DNA from: Pseudoalteromonas sp. P1-25
GTDB lineage: Bacteria; Pseudomonadota; Gammaproteobacteria; Enterobacterales; Alteromonadaceae
Direction of reading: 5' to 3'
DNA length: 64,000 bases
NCBI RefSeq assembly: GCF_001401805.1
Contig: NZ_LKDW01000010.1
Location: 62,001 to 126,000, forward strand
Below the pieces are notes generated by a model. The model saw only the letters and a list, made by a program, of their open reading frames with translations. It ran no database searches and was not told the DNA's origin. The position numbers and the translations under genes were made by a program. Within the stretch, counting starts at the first letter, position 1; each line of letters begins with the position of its first letter. This document shows, piece by piece, positions 9,793 through 18,829 of the stretch.

Positions 9793-10272
9793 TTACTCAA
9801 TTGCATCCTGTTCGATACTTTGCCATTTATCCAGTGCTTGTTTGTCGCTTTGTTTAAACTCAACCCAGTTTGATGAATCTTTAAAATGCTCTTTTTTCCA
9901 AAACGTAGCGTGGTTTTTTAAGTAATCCATAATAAATTGTGCGCCTTCAAACGCAGCTTGGCGGTGGCGGGAGGTTACGCCAACAAATACAATCTGCTCG
10001 CCAAGGGCTAAATAACCGACTCGATGAATAATGCTTATGCGGGCAAGTTGCCAGCGTGTTTGTGCTTGCTCGGCTATTGATTGCAGTAGTTGCTCAGTCA
10101 TACCTGGGTAGTGCTCAAGCTCAAGGGCGATTACGTTATCGCCGCTGCTAAATTCTCGCACAAGCCCTGTAAACGTGACTACTGCACCATCGCTTTTGTT
10201 ATTACTACAAAGTGCATTGTGTTGCTCACCGACTGAAAAATCGTGGGTTTGTACTTTAATGCTTATACTCAT
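9793..10272 (-). CDS. moaE: Molybdopterin synthase catalytic subunit
   Basis: A 159-residue large subunit of MPT synthase, which with thiocarboxylated MoaD inserts the two dithiolene sulfurs into precursor Z (cPMP). The conserved segments GAVVTFTGLVR, LELEHYPGM, RVGYLALGE and the lysine-bearing FWKKEHF are visible. It overlaps the moaD stop by one base (TAATG), which implies translational coupling of the two subunits. Confidence 0.93.
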   Translation of the reverse strand: MSISIKVQTHDFSVGEQHNALCSNNKSDGAVVTFTGLVREFSSGDNVIALELEHYPGMTEQLLQSIAEQAQTRWQLARISIIHRVGYLALGEQIVFVGVTSRHRQAAFEGAQFIMDYLKNHATFWKKEHFKDSSNWVEFKQSDKQALDKWQSIEQDAIE

Positions 10273-10571
10273 TAGCCACCTGTAACGGGTGGGAAAAAAG
10301 CAAGTTCATCCCCTGCTTTTACAAGCTCATCGCTTGATGACATAGTTTGATTAAGCGCACACAATACATCACGCTCTTCAAGCCATGCCTGCCAATGTGG
10401 ATTTTGCTCAACCAGCATATGTTTAAACGCTGCAACGCTAAGGGGGTGCGCTATCTCAACGGTTAGCTTATCGCACTTTAGGCGCTCTTTAAGTTGGCCA
10501 AAAAATAGTACATTTACCTGCCCTGCAGCTGCATCAGTATCATTGAAATTAGTCTCGCTGCCAGCCGCCAT
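10272..10571 (-). CDS. moaD: Molybdopterin synthase sulfur-carrier subunit
   Basis: A 99-residue ubiquitin-fold protein ending in the obligatory Gly-Gly (PPVTGG), which is adenylated by MoeB and then thiocarboxylated. The start at 10571 is chosen because AGGAGG lies 5 nt upstream; a longer in-frame extension to 10694 is antisense to nothing but lies wholly inside moaC and is unlike MoaD. The chosen start overlaps the end of moaC by 23 bp. About 18 residues precede the usual MoaD beginning ([11 protein letters not shown]), a small extra N-terminal tail. Confidence 0.88.
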   Translation of the reverse strand: MAAGSETNFNDTDAAAGQVNVLFFGQLKERLKCDKLTVEIAHPLSVAAFKHMLVEQNPHWQAWLEERDVLCALNQTMSSSDELVKAGDELAFFPPVTGG

Positions 10572-11019
10572 GCTTACCTCCTGCTTTTTGCGTGACACGC
10601 ATACCGTGTATTTCCATAAGCGGATCGGCGGCTTTACACATATCAAATAGTGTAAGGGTCGCCACAGATACAGCGGTGAGCGCTTCCATTTCAACGCCCG
10701 TTTTACCTGCTAATTTACAGTAGCTGGTGACTTTAATTTGGCTATGTGCTTCATCAAGCTCAAAATCAACGGCTACTTTACTCAGTGCCAGCGGATGACA
10801 AAGCGGAATTAAATCGGCGCACTTTTTAGCGCCCTGAATACCTGCAATACGGGCAACGCCTAGCACGTCACCTTTTTTATTTTGATTAAGCAACACTTGC
10901 TCAAAAGCCTGTTTGCTCATTTTAATGTAGGCCTCGGCGGATGCATCGCGCAGGGTGACCTCTTTTAGCGATACATCAACCATGTTTGCTTGGCCGTTTT
11001 CATCTACGTGGCTCAGCAT
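10549..11019 (-). CDS. moaC: Cyclic pyranopterin monophosphate synthase
   Basis: A 156-residue enzyme converting 3',8-cH2GTP to cyclic pyranopterin monophosphate, the second step after MoaA. Motifs are [10 protein letters not shown] with the catalytic histidine, the lysine-containing [18 protein letters not shown] and the C-terminal [12 protein letters not shown] 11019 is chosen over an upstream start at 11070: [17 protein letters not shown] matches the family and GAGAG precedes it. It sits 1 bp after the moaB stop and overlaps moaD. Confidence 0.94.
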   Translation of the reverse strand: MLSHVDENGQANMVDVSLKEVTLRDASAEAYIKMSKQAFEQVLLNQNKKGDVLGVARIAGIQGAKKCADLIPLCHPLALSKVAVDFELDEAHSQIKVTSYCKLAGKTGVEMEALTAVSVATLTLFDMCKAADPLMEIHGMRVTQKAGGKHGGWQRD

Positions 11020-11020
11020 A

Positions 11021-11560
11021 TTATTGCTCTCGCGATTCGCATTTTTTACCAATAGTAATATGCGGGGCAAAGTTACATGGCTTGTGCATTGAGTCTAACT
11101 GATCTTTTATAATACCTGTCCAGGCTGTTTTACATGCGCCCGTAGAGCCAGGCATACAAAAAATAACAGTGTTATTGGCAAGGCCCGCCAACGCACGCGA
11201 TTGAATAGTTGAGTTACCAATTTCGCCGTACGAAATATGTCTAAATAGCTCGCCAAATCCATCTACGCTTTTATCGAACAGCGGTGCAAATGCCTCTGGT
11301 GTTGAGTCGCGCTCAGTAAAGCCCGTACCACCGGTTACTAAAATAGCGTGAATGGTGTCATCGGCAATCCACTGCGATGCAACTGCTCGCATTTGGTAAA
11401 CATCATCTTTAACTATGTCTTTATCCGCTAAGTGATGGCCTGCTTCAGTAAGGGCTTTAATTAAATAATGGCCTGAAGTATCCGTAATTTCATCGCGTGT
11501 ATCGCTTACTGTCATTACGGCAATGTTTAGTGCGATTTGTGACTCTGTGGTATGGCTCAT
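11021..11560 (-). CDS. moaB: Molybdenum cofactor biosynthesis protein B
   Basis: A 179-residue MoaB/MogA-fold protein with the signature [15 protein letters not shown] and [15 protein letters not shown]. Family members adenylate molybdopterin before metal insertion, the role of MogA. In E. coli MoaB itself seems dispensable, so which activity this copy supplies is uncertain. Its ATG overlaps the mobA stop by 4 bp. It is placed between mobA and moaC in the operon. Confidence 0.9.
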   Translation of the reverse strand: MSHTTESQIALNIAVMTVSDTRDEITDTSGHYLIKALTEAGHHLADKDIVKDDVYQMRAVASQWIADDTIHAILVTGGTGFTERDSTPEAFAPLFDKSVDGFGELFRHISYGEIGNSTIQSRALAGLANNTVIFCMPGSTGACKTAWTGIIKDQLDSMHKPCNFAPHITIGKKCESREQ

Positions 11561-12183
11561 AGGGTTCTTCTCAGTAAATTAGGTTTGTGTTGGTCAAATT
11601 GCTCGTTAACAGCTTTAAATTGCGCCGGTGTATTGGTATTAACAAGTGCATGCGCTTTATTACATTTTAACGTTTGCACACCAATACTACGGGTAAACTG
11701 TTTAATTGATTTATGACTATTTACGTTTATGAGTAATTGTTTTAAATGACGTTTAACGCTTTGGGTGTTACGAATATACAGGGGTAACGGTTCATTTTCA
11801 AAGTGCCACGCATGTATTTGTGGTTGATTTGTTTGAAAGTGGGAATTATCGCTTGCTGCTGATGCAATTTGCGATAACAACGTGCAAGTAAGTAATGGCA
11901 TATCAACAGCGGTTATAAGTATATCTTGCTCTGTTGCCATTAAGGTTGAATAAATCCCGCCAAGCGGGCCTGAACCTGGGTAAATGTCGGGTATGTATTG
12001 CGCAGTAGCACTTTTTACATTACGACTTATAAGTACATTACTTGCTCCTGCAGCTTTTAATAATTCACATGCATTTTGCAGTAAGGTTTTATTTTTTAAA
12101 ATTAGATTGGCTTTATCGCTGCCCATTCTTGATGATTGCCCACCAGCGAGTACAACGCCCGTAAACACGGCTTTATTGCTCAT
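11557..12183 (-). CDS. mobA: Molybdenum cofactor guanylyltransferase
   Basis: A 208-residue nucleotidyltransferase that adds GMP from GTP to Mo-molybdopterin, forming the (bis-)MGD cofactor that NasA needs. The N-terminal signature VVLAGGQSSRMGSDKA (about 11-26) and the acidic ITAVDMPLLT are typical of MobA. It lies 1 bp after moaA and overlaps moaB by 4 bp. Its insertion inside a moaABCDE-type operon, next to an MGD enzyme, fits production of the guanylated cofactor together with its user. Confidence 0.92.
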   Translation of the reverse strand: MSNKAVFTGVVLAGGQSSRMGSDKANLILKNKTLLQNACELLKAAGASNVLISRNVKSATAQYIPDIYPGSGPLGGIYSTLMATEQDILITAVDMPLLTCTLLSQIASAASDNSHFQTNQPQIHAWHFENEPLPLYIRNTQSVKRHLKQLLINVNSHKSIKQFTRSIGVQTLKCNKAHALVNTNTPAQFKAVNEQFDQHKPNLLRRTL

Positions 12184-12184
12184 T

Positions 12185-13156
12185 TTAGCCGCCCAACATA
12201 GCTAAATGGGTTGTGGCGCCTGTTAAGCGCTTATCAAGCTCATGGCTAATGGTTTTATTACCCATTGCCGCTTGAATCGCGTTTACAGTGGCTGGCATAT
12301 CTTGCGCATTTAAATGCTGGCGTAAATCTATCCCTTGCTCGGCAAATAAGCACAAATGCAATTTGCCTAATGACGATACTCTTAATCGGTTGCAGCTTTT
12401 ACAAAAATCTTTACTGTAGGGCATAATTAAGCCAATGCGACCCTCAAAATCGGGATGACAAAACTCCTCTGCAGGGCCATTTAATTTACCTCTCACTACC
12501 TGTAACCAACCTTGTGCTAAAAGCTGCGTTTTAACACTTTGCCCGCTTAAATGGTTTTGTTCAAAAAAGGTGGCACCATTACCTGTTTCCATTAATTCAA
12601 TAAAGCGTACCGTTACCTTTTTATGTTTCACCCAGTCTAAAAAATCACTCAATTGGTTTTTATTAAATTGCTTAGCCAGCACTGCATTTATTTTTATATC
12701 TTTTATACCCAGCTCAATTGCCCGGTCTATCCCTTTTAAAATATGGGTTAGCTTGTCGTGTCCTGTAATTAATTTAAACATGCTCGGGTTTAAACTATCT
12801 ATACTAATGTTTAGCGCATCTAGGCCAGCGCTGTAAAACTCATCAATTTTATTAAATAAATTAAAACCATTCGTTGTTATGGCGACTTTTTCTATGCCTG
12901 GAGTGTTTTTACATTGCTTTATAATGTCGGTTACATCACTGCGTAAACACGGTTCGCCGCCTGTAATACGCACTTTTTTTGTGCCAAGTTGTGCAAACGC
13001 ATTTACTAAGGTGTTTATTTCGTTTTTATTTAAAAAGTTACGCGGGGTATCGCACTGATACCCGTTTGGTAAACAATAAGTGCAACTAAAGTTACACACA
13101 TCGGTAATTGAGAGGCGCAAATAGTTAAACTGCCGACCAAATTGATCATTAAGCAT
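12185..13156 (-). CDS. moaA: GTP 3',8-cyclase (radical SAM)
   Basis: A 323-residue radical SAM enzyme for the first step of molybdenum cofactor synthesis. The SAM cluster CxxxCxxC is C21, C25 and C28 (CNFSCTYC), and the second, GTP-binding cluster uses CKSCNRLRVSS...LHLCLF. KVRITGGEP is the GGEP SAM-binding motif, and the protein ends in Gly-Gly as usual. AAGGA lies 6 nt before the ATG. It begins 40 bp after the nasA stop, so it appears cotranscribed with the nitrate reductase. Confidence 0.95.
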   Translation of the reverse strand: MLNDQFGRQFNYLRLSITDVCNFSCTYCLPNGYQCDTPRNFLNKNEINTLVNAFAQLGTKKVRITGGEPCLRSDVTDIIKQCKNTPGIEKVAITTNGFNLFNKIDEFYSAGLDALNISIDSLNPSMFKLITGHDKLTHILKGIDRAIELGIKDIKINAVLAKQFNKNQLSDFLDWVKHKKVTVRFIELMETGNGATFFEQNHLSGQSVKTQLLAQGWLQVVRGKLNGPAEEFCHPDFEGRIGLIMPYSKDFCKSCNRLRVSSLGKLHLCLFAEQGIDLRQHLNAQDMPATVNAIQAAMGNKTISHELDKRLTGATTHLAMLGG

Positions 13157-13196
13157 ATGCTTCCTTGGTGTTTATGTTATTTTTCTAAATAGCACT

Positions 13197-15887
13197 TTAA
13201 ATGACAACCGCAACATCAATACTGTTAGCGTTTTTTGTACCATGTTGCTTTATTAATTGGCTTAACTGCGTTTTACACGAACCACAGTTAGTGCCGCATT
13301 TTAATTTAGCCCCCAATTGTTCCACTGTATTTTCACCACATTTAATGGCGTTTATAATGGGCTGCTCACGTACTTTAAAGCAACTACATACTTGCGCGCC
13401 TTGGGTGAACTCTTCATCGGGCGTGGCATACAGCAATGACTGTAATTGGATAAAGGTTATTAAAGGCTCTGCAAATAAATGATTTATCCACTCAAGTGAT
13501 ATATCTTTTTGAGCTAACGAAACAACCGCAACAAACACTAGCTGCTCGTTTTGAATACATTGAATATGCATGGCTTTTGCACTGCCCATTGCCGACCACT
13601 GCCCTTGTAACCCTGTCAATGTTTGGCAATAATAAAGCAAATCATTTTGCGGCTCATTCAGCGCTAATTGGTAGTTAACACAATTACTTGCGTTAACTTT
13701 AAGCCAAAAATCACTGGTTATTTCAAGCTCTGTTTTGCTAAAAATTTGCATGTACTGAGCAAACTGCGCTTTAACTAAATCAACAGCACCATGCTTACAT
13801 TCAGGCTGTCCCGATATAGGGTCAACAACCGATTGATAAAGCCCACTTACCGTAGCGGATGAGGCAAATTGCTTGTTCCAGTGAATAGGCATAAAACATT
13901 CACCTTTACGCACGGCATCCGTTATTTTTGCATGAGCCGTAACCTGCCCAGTTTTAGCATTGGCAGTTATTAAATCGTTTGCTTTTATATTTAGTCTGCT
14001 GGCATCAATGGGGTTTATTTCAATATACGGGCGTGTAATATGTGTTGAAAGCGCAGTACTTTTTCCGGTGCGGCTCATTGTATGCCACTGGTCGCGTATT
14101 CGCCCTGAGTTCATTACAAAAGGGTAATCACTTGATGTTTGCTGCACAGGAAGTTTAGGCGTTATAGGTATAAAGCGAGCTTTTTTATCTGCGGTGCTAA
14201 ATTGTTTATTAGTAAAAACCCGCCCATTTTTATAAGGCTCATTTTTTAGTACCGGCCACATAACCGGTTTTAAATTATCGTATTGCTGCTGCGTAAGCCC
14301 TACTAGGCCTGATAAATTAAGCGCTCTGCTGCCGTTATTTTCAAAATTAGTTAACTGAGCCCATTCATCAAAAATGCCGCTTGGGTCTGTAAAGTCAAAC
14401 CCTTCAAAACCCATTTTTTGAGCAACTGAGCATATTATTTGCCAGTCATTTTTAGCCCCCGAGAAAGGCTCAACTAACGGCCGCTGCCTTGATATTCTGC
14501 GCTCTGAGTTAGTTACTGTGCCGTTTTTTTCACCCCACCCGGTAGATGGAAACGCCACATTAGCAAATTTTAGGGTATCGCTTTTGGCAATACAGTCAGA
14601 CACAACCACCAGCTCACATTGCTCAAGTGAATGTTGTATTGCTGCGTTATTAGGTAGGCTCACCATAGGGTTGGTGGCCATTACCCAAATCGCTTTTATT
14701 TTACCTTTGGCTATTTCATCAAACATATCAATCGCATTACAGCCTGCTTTTTTAGCTATTTTTGGTGAAAGCCAATAGCGCTGTACTAACTGTTGATGTT
14801 CTTCATTTTCTATATCTAAGTGCGCCGCTAATTGATTAGCCAAGCCACCGACTTCACGCCCCCCCATTGCATTAGGTTGCCCAGTTATTGAAAACGGACC
14901 ACAGCCCGGTTTTAACAACTTACCTGACGCTAAGTGCGCATTTATAATGGCGTTACACTTATCAACCCCTGAGCTTGATTGGTTAATACCCATCGAATAA
15001 AAACTAATAGCAGCTGAACTTTTTGCAAATAAGGCGTAAAACTCTTTCACTTGCTGCGCGTCAATATCACAAAAGTCACTTACCTCATTAATACTCCACT
15101 TTTTCGCCTCTGCAAGCGCGGTTTCAAAGCCATTTGTATGCGCGTTAATAAACTGCGTATCTAAATAGTCATGTTCATTTAAATAATTAAGTAAGCCGTT
15201 ATAAAGTGCTGCGTCGCTGCCTGGTTTTATATTTAAAAAAGTATCGGCAAGTTCGGCTGTATCGGTTTTTCGCGGGTCGATAACCACGACTTTCATGTTT
15301 GGATTAAGTTTTTTTGCGCGCTCCATACGCTGATAAAGCACCGGATGCGTCCACGCTGCATTAGAGCCAATTAAAATAAGTAGCTCAGTTTGTTCTAAAT
15401 CTTCGTAGGTACATGGCACTACGTCCTCACCAAACGCACGTTTATAACCTGCAACCGCCGATGACATACACAGCCTTGAGTTTGTATCTATATTGCCTGA
15501 GCCTATGTAGCCTTTCATTAATTTATTGGCAACGTAGTAATCTTCGGTAAGTAACTGCCCCGATACATAAAACGCAACCGAATCTGGCCCGTGCTCTTTA
15601 ATAATGGCGTTAAATCTATTAGCCACATATCTGGTTGCAGCATCCCAGCTGGCAGGCTCGTTATCAATAAGGGGCGATGTTAATCTGTTGTCTGTGCCGG
15701 TTGTATCTAACAAATGCATGCCTTTAACACATAAGCGGCCATAATTAGCGGGGTGTTCGCGCGTCCCTTCAAGTTTTGTGGGGGTATTATTTAATAATGA
15801 AATATCAACCCCGCACCCTACACCGCAATAAGCGCAAGTAGTTTGTTTAAGCAAAGGCTTATTTGAACATGTGTTTAAAGTTTCCAT
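13197..15887 (-). CDS. nasA: Assimilatory nitrate reductase, molybdopterin catalytic subunit
   Basis: An 896-residue cytoplasmic bis-MGD oxidoreductase reducing nitrate to nitrite for assimilation. The N-terminal 4Fe-4S site is C18, C21, C25 and C53 (CAYCGVGC...GRLCVKG), with no Tat signal, which separates it from periplasmic NapA. The molydopterin dinucleotide-binding domain includes NSGRIRDQWHTMSRTGKS. A C-terminal BFD-like 2Fe-2S domain (CSCFKV...KCGTNCGSC) is present, as in Klebsiella NasA. It is 21 bp downstream of its probable electron-donor gene and upstream of the moa genes. Confidence 0.94.
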   Translation of the reverse strand: METLNTCSNKPLLKQTTCAYCGVGCGVDISLLNNTPTKLEGTREHPANYGRLCVKGMHLLDTTGTDNRLTSPLIDNEPASWDAATRYVANRFNAIIKEHGPDSVAFYVSGQLLTEDYYVANKLMKGYIGSGNIDTNSRLCMSSAVAGYKRAFGEDVVPCTYEDLEQTELLILIGSNAAWTHPVLYQRMERAKKLNPNMKVVVIDPRKTDTAELADTFLNIKPGSDAALYNGLLNYLNEHDYLDTQFINAHTNGFETALAEAKKWSINEVSDFCDIDAQQVKEFYALFAKSSAAISFYSMGINQSSSGVDKCNAIINAHLASGKLLKPGCGPFSITGQPNAMGGREVGGLANQLAAHLDIENEEHQQLVQRYWLSPKIAKKAGCNAIDMFDEIAKGKIKAIWVMATNPMVSLPNNAAIQHSLEQCELVVVSDCIAKSDTLKFANVAFPSTGWGEKNGTVTNSERRISRQRPLVEPFSGAKNDWQIICSVAQKMGFEGFDFTDPSGIFDEWAQLTNFENNGSRALNLSGLVGLTQQQYDNLKPVMWPVLKNEPYKNGRVFTNKQFSTADKKARFIPITPKLPVQQTSSDYPFVMNSGRIRDQWHTMSRTGKSTALSTHITRPYIEINPIDASRLNIKANDLITANAKTGQVTAHAKITDAVRKGECFMPIHWNKQFASSATVSGLYQSVVDPISGQPECKHGAVDLVKAQFAQYMQIFSKTELEITSDFWLKVNASNCVNYQLALNEPQNDLLYYCQTLTGLQGQWSAMGSAKAMHIQCIQNEQLVFVAVVSLAQKDISLEWINHLFAEPLITFIQLQSLLYATPDEEFTQGAQVCSCFKVREQPIINAIKCGENTVEQLGAKLKCGTNCGSCKTQLSQLIKQHGTKNANSIDVAVVI

Positions 15888-15908
15888 ACTGCTCTCTTAT
15901 TATTCGCG

Positions 15909-17399
15909 TTAAGCGCTCTGTGATACAGGCTCATTTACTGGGTTTAACGTGGCTATTTTATTTTTAAGTGCACTGCTAATAACGCTTTGCACTAGTTTTT
16001 CGCAGCCTCCACACCCCGTACTTGCTTTAGTAGCGTGTTGCACTGCATTTAAGTCACTACAGCCTTGCATAACAGCTTGCTCAATGGTGTGTTTTGTCAC
16101 CTTGTGGCACGCACAAATAATGGCATCACGTGGTAAATCATCAGCGCTTAGTTCACCCGCGTCACCTGCAAGCGGCATTATTAACGACTCTGCAGGCACA
16201 CTAAGCTCTATATTATTTAAGTGGTACTGCAATAAATTATCGTACTCGCTGGTATCGCCAACCAGTACAGCACCTATAAGTTTGTTGCCTTGCTCATTAG
16301 TGACTATTTTTTTGTAAATACCGTTTGGCTGATCTTCAAAGTAATAGCTAATTGCGCCTTCAGTGCGTGCGTGGGCATCGCCGATTGAACCTACTTCAAC
16401 ACCCATTAATTTAAGCTTTGTGCTCATATCAGCGCCGCTAAATTCATCAACATCTATTGAACTCGAATGATTTAAAACATGCCCTGCGGCTACTTTTGCC
16501 ATTGCGTAGCCTGGTGCAACAAGGCCAAAAATAAAGTTATTCCAAAGGGCGCATTCGCCTATCGCATATATGTTTTCATCACTCGTTTGGCAATGGTTGT
16601 TTATTACGATACCGCCGCGCTCACCTATTTCTAAATTAAACTCACGCGCTAAGTTATCGTATGGGCGAATACCAGCCGAAAATACAATCATGTCGGTTTC
16701 TAAAGTTTGACCACCCTTAAAGCACATTTTATAACGGCTGTTTTCACCCTCAATAATTTGCTCTGTCGCCACTGAGGTATGCACTGTAACGCCAAGGTCG
16801 GTAATTTTATTTTTTAGTAACCGCCCACCAGCACCATCTATTTGTACGCCCATAAGTTGGGGGGCAAACTCTATCACGTGAGTTTGCAAGCCAAGCTGCT
16901 TTAAGGCATTTGCGGCTTCTAGCCCTAATAAACCACCACCAATAACCACGCCCACTTTACTGGCATGTGCTGATTTTTTTATGGCGTGTAAATCGTTAAT
17001 AGTTCTGTAAACAAGGCAATGCTCACGATCTTTACCTGGAATGGGTGGCACAAATGCATATGAGCCCGTAGCCAGTATTAACTTATCGTAAGCAAATGAC
17101 TCACCTTTTGAGGTAGTCACTGTTTTTTCTTCGCGGTTTATATCAACCACTTTAGAGTGAGTATGAAAACTCACTTGCCAAACTTGATAGGTTTTATTTG
17201 AGGTAAGCGCTAAGTCGTCTTCGGTTTTACCTTTAAAAAACGACGAGAGCTGAACACGGTCATAAGCGAGACGGTCTTCACCGCTGAGCACTGTAATAGC
17301 AATATTTTTCCTATCACCTTGTTGCGTTACTAGTTGCTGTACAAAATGATGCCCCACCATTCCGTTTCCTACGACGACTACACGCTGCTTGCTTGGCAT
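15909..17399 (-). CDS. nasC: NAD(P)H/FAD oxidoreductase subunit of nitrate reductase (NasC-like, NirB N-terminal half)
   Basis: A 496-residue flavoprotein with a FAD-binding VVVGNGMVGHHFV start, an NAD(P)-binding VGVVIGGGLLGLEAANAL near residue 145, and a C-terminal BFD 2Fe-2S domain (CACHKV...STGCGGC). It resembles the first half of NirB but lacks the sirohaem and 4Fe-4S sulfite/nitrite reductase domains, so it cannot reduce nitrite. This matches Klebsiella NasC, which passes electrons from NADH to NasA. ATG 17399 with AGGTG 8 nt upstream is preferred over GTG 17408. A sigma-54-like promoter lies about 80 bp upstream. Confidence 0.82.
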   Translation of the reverse strand: MPSKQRVVVVGNGMVGHHFVQQLVTQQGDRKNIAITVLSGEDRLAYDRVQLSSFFKGKTEDDLALTSNKTYQVWQVSFHTHSKVVDINREEKTVTTSKGESFAYDKLILATGSYAFVPPIPGKDREHCLVYRTINDLHAIKKSAHASKVGVVIGGGLLGLEAANALKQLGLQTHVIEFAPQLMGVQIDGAGGRLLKNKITDLGVTVHTSVATEQIIEGENSRYKMCFKGGQTLETDMIVFSAGIRPYDNLAREFNLEIGERGGIVINNHCQTSDENIYAIGECALWNNFIFGLVAPGYAMAKVAAGHVLNHSSSIDVDEFSGADMSTKLKLMGVEVGSIGDAHARTEGAISYYFEDQPNGIYKKIVTNEQGNKLIGAVLVGDTSEYDNLLQYHLNNIELSVPAESLIMPLAGDAGELSADDLPRDAIICACHKVTKHTIEQAVMQGCSDLNAVQHATKASTGCGGCEKLVQSVISSALKNKIATLNPVNEPVSQSA

Positions 17400-17477
17400 T
17401 AAATTCACCTGTTTTGTTTAAAGTTCTCAATGCATACATTAGTACTTCAAACATATAATTTGTTATGTAGCTGTTAT

Positions 17478-17493
17478 AGCAATATGCAAGCCA
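17478..17493 (-). promoter_or_regulatory. Sigma-54 (-24/-12) promoter for nasC-nasA-moa
   Basis: On the minus strand the sequence reads TGGCTTGCATATTGCT, against the consensus TGGCACG-N4-TTGCW. The invariant GG and GC are present with the required 10-bp spacing, and 10 of the 12 specified bases match. Transcription would start near 17467, leaving a leader of about 70 nt before nasC. Confidence 0.72.
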
Positions 17494-17520
17494 GATATAT
17501 AATCAATATATTTCAGTAAG

Positions 17521-17591
17521 TTATCCAACTTGGTGCAGTAAAAAAGAAGTGAAAGCACCACAAGCTGGCGTTATTGCACCAACTTGTAACG
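17521..17591 (-). promoter_or_regulatory. Upstream NtrC-binding sites of the nasC promoter
   Basis: The NtrC consensus is TGCACC-N5-GGTGCA. Site 17521-17537 reads TTATCC-AACTT-GGTGCA, with a perfect right half. Site 17575-17591 reads TGCACC-AACTT-GTAACG, with a perfect left half and the same central AACTT. A weaker half-site AGCACC is at 17554-17559. The two strong sites lie about 60 and 115 bp upstream of the predicted start, the range expected for an enhancer. Confidence 0.62.
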
Positions 17592-17626
17592 CTTTAAATT
17601 ACGAGGATTAAACTGTGCCTAAGCGT

Positions 17627-18820
17627 TTAAAATTTAGCGCTTACCCACACCCATAGTTTTTGAGTGTCAACTTTGCCTGCAGCGCTATCACCTGCTGAAT
17701 AATCGGCATATTTAGCGCCAACAGCATAGGTTTTATTAATAGGCTTAACGTATTGCACGTTTAGCTCTGAGCCTAAATCATCAACCCCATTCGCATTATC
17801 GTTGGTATCATAGTTGTGATAAGCCACTAACCATTTACCGTCAAAGGCTTTACCATTTAAACTTACATAAATATCATCAAGTCCTTGTGCTGGGGTTGCT
17901 AAAAACGAATCAGCCCAACCATTAAATTTATGCATTGTGGCAAGCGGCGTAGCAAAACCATACTCACCATTATCAGAACCTAACGACTCAATACCGGCTT
18001 TTAATGTCACGTTTTTAATACCTAAACCGCCTAAATCAACGCCACCCTCAAGGGCATAGTAATCAGCATCAAAATCACTCATGCTCGTTGAAGCAGATTG
18101 CGTGGCGTACTCTGCCTTATAGTAAACCTTTGTGTCGCTGAGCGTTTTATTCCCAGTAAATGAAACACCATAAGTATCTAAGCTGTCGTCATCTACTGCG
18201 TCGTTACTTAATAAATAACCGTATAAAACCACTTTACCTACGCTTGTTTTAAAACGTGCATTAATAAGGTGATCGGATGCATCAATATCTTTGCTATCGG
18301 CAAAAATACGGTTGCGTTTACTTATGTAACTATAATGGAGGTTAATATCATTAAATGTGTAATTGACTGTTGCTGCATCAAAGGTTTGTCTGTCTTGCCT
18401 AAAGCCAACGTGACCCACAAATCGTTGTCCATCAAGCGCTATTACTTGCCTGCCTACTTTAATAGATAACGCATCTTTAGCGTACTTAACAAAAGCTTGA
18501 TCTACTTCTGTGGTTTCTGGGTCGGCTATTACTGAATAATCAGTATTTTTACCTAGTGTATTATTGTAATCGTCCACACCTAACAGGCTTCGGCTGTCTT
18601 CAACTTCAATAAGGGCAGAAAAGCCGTTCACTTCATCTGTTTTATGCGTAAGGCGTGTGCGCAGCGTTAAGCTACTTGCATCTTTTAACGCGTTATCTTG
18701 CTCTGCACTTTCAAAGCGCAGTCTAAAGTTAAGGTCGGTTTGTGCTGCATGACTTATTGAAGGCGCAGCAATGCACCCTATCATTAAAATAATAGGTAAG
18801 TTATTTTTATAATTTAACAT
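17627..18820 (-). CDS. Alginate-export-family outer-membrane porin, probable nitrate porin
   Basis: A 397-residue protein with a signal peptide ending near SHAAQ and then a beta-barrel of repeated amphipathic strands finishing with the outer-membrane signature VWVSAKF (C-terminal Phe). The pattern LRFESAEQDN...LRTRL near the start is characteristic of alginate-export-type porins. It starts only 9 bp after the kinase/phosphatase gene, so it belongs to the narK unit and probably lets nitrate or nitrite cross the outer membrane. Substrate is inferred from context. The 218-bp gap after it holds the nasC promoter. Confidence 0.72.
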   Translation of the reverse strand: MLNYKNNLPIILMIGCIAAPSISHAAQTDLNFRLRFESAEQDNALKDASSLTLRTRLTHKTDEVNGFSALIEVEDSRSLLGVDDYNNTLGKNTDYSVIADPETTEVDQAFVKYAKDALSIKVGRQVIALDGQRFVGHVGFRQDRQTFDAATVNYTFNDINLHYSYISKRNRIFADSKDIDASDHLINARFKTSVGKVVLYGYLLSNDAVDDDSLDTYGVSFTGNKTLSDTKVYYKAEYATQSASTSMSDFDADYYALEGGVDLGGLGIKNVTLKAGIESLGSDNGEYGFATPLATMHKFNGWADSFLATPAQGLDDIYVSLNGKAFDGKWLVAYHNYDTNDNANGVDDLGSELNVQYVKPINKTYAVGAKYADYSAGDSAAGKVDTQKLWVWVSAKF

Positions 18821-18829
18821 GTTTATCTC

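Noticed and set aside
15909..17399. Nitrite reductase large subunit NirB
   Set aside because: The protein is about 350 residues short and lacks the sirohaem/4Fe-4S domains, so it is a nitrate reductase electron-transfer subunit.
17526..17586. Inverted repeat CAACTTGGTGCA / TGCACCAACTTG as a terminator or RNA hairpin after the porin
   Set aside because: The 37-bp loop and lack of a T-run argue against it. The arms are better explained as half-sites of two NtrC sites upstream of the sigma-54 element.
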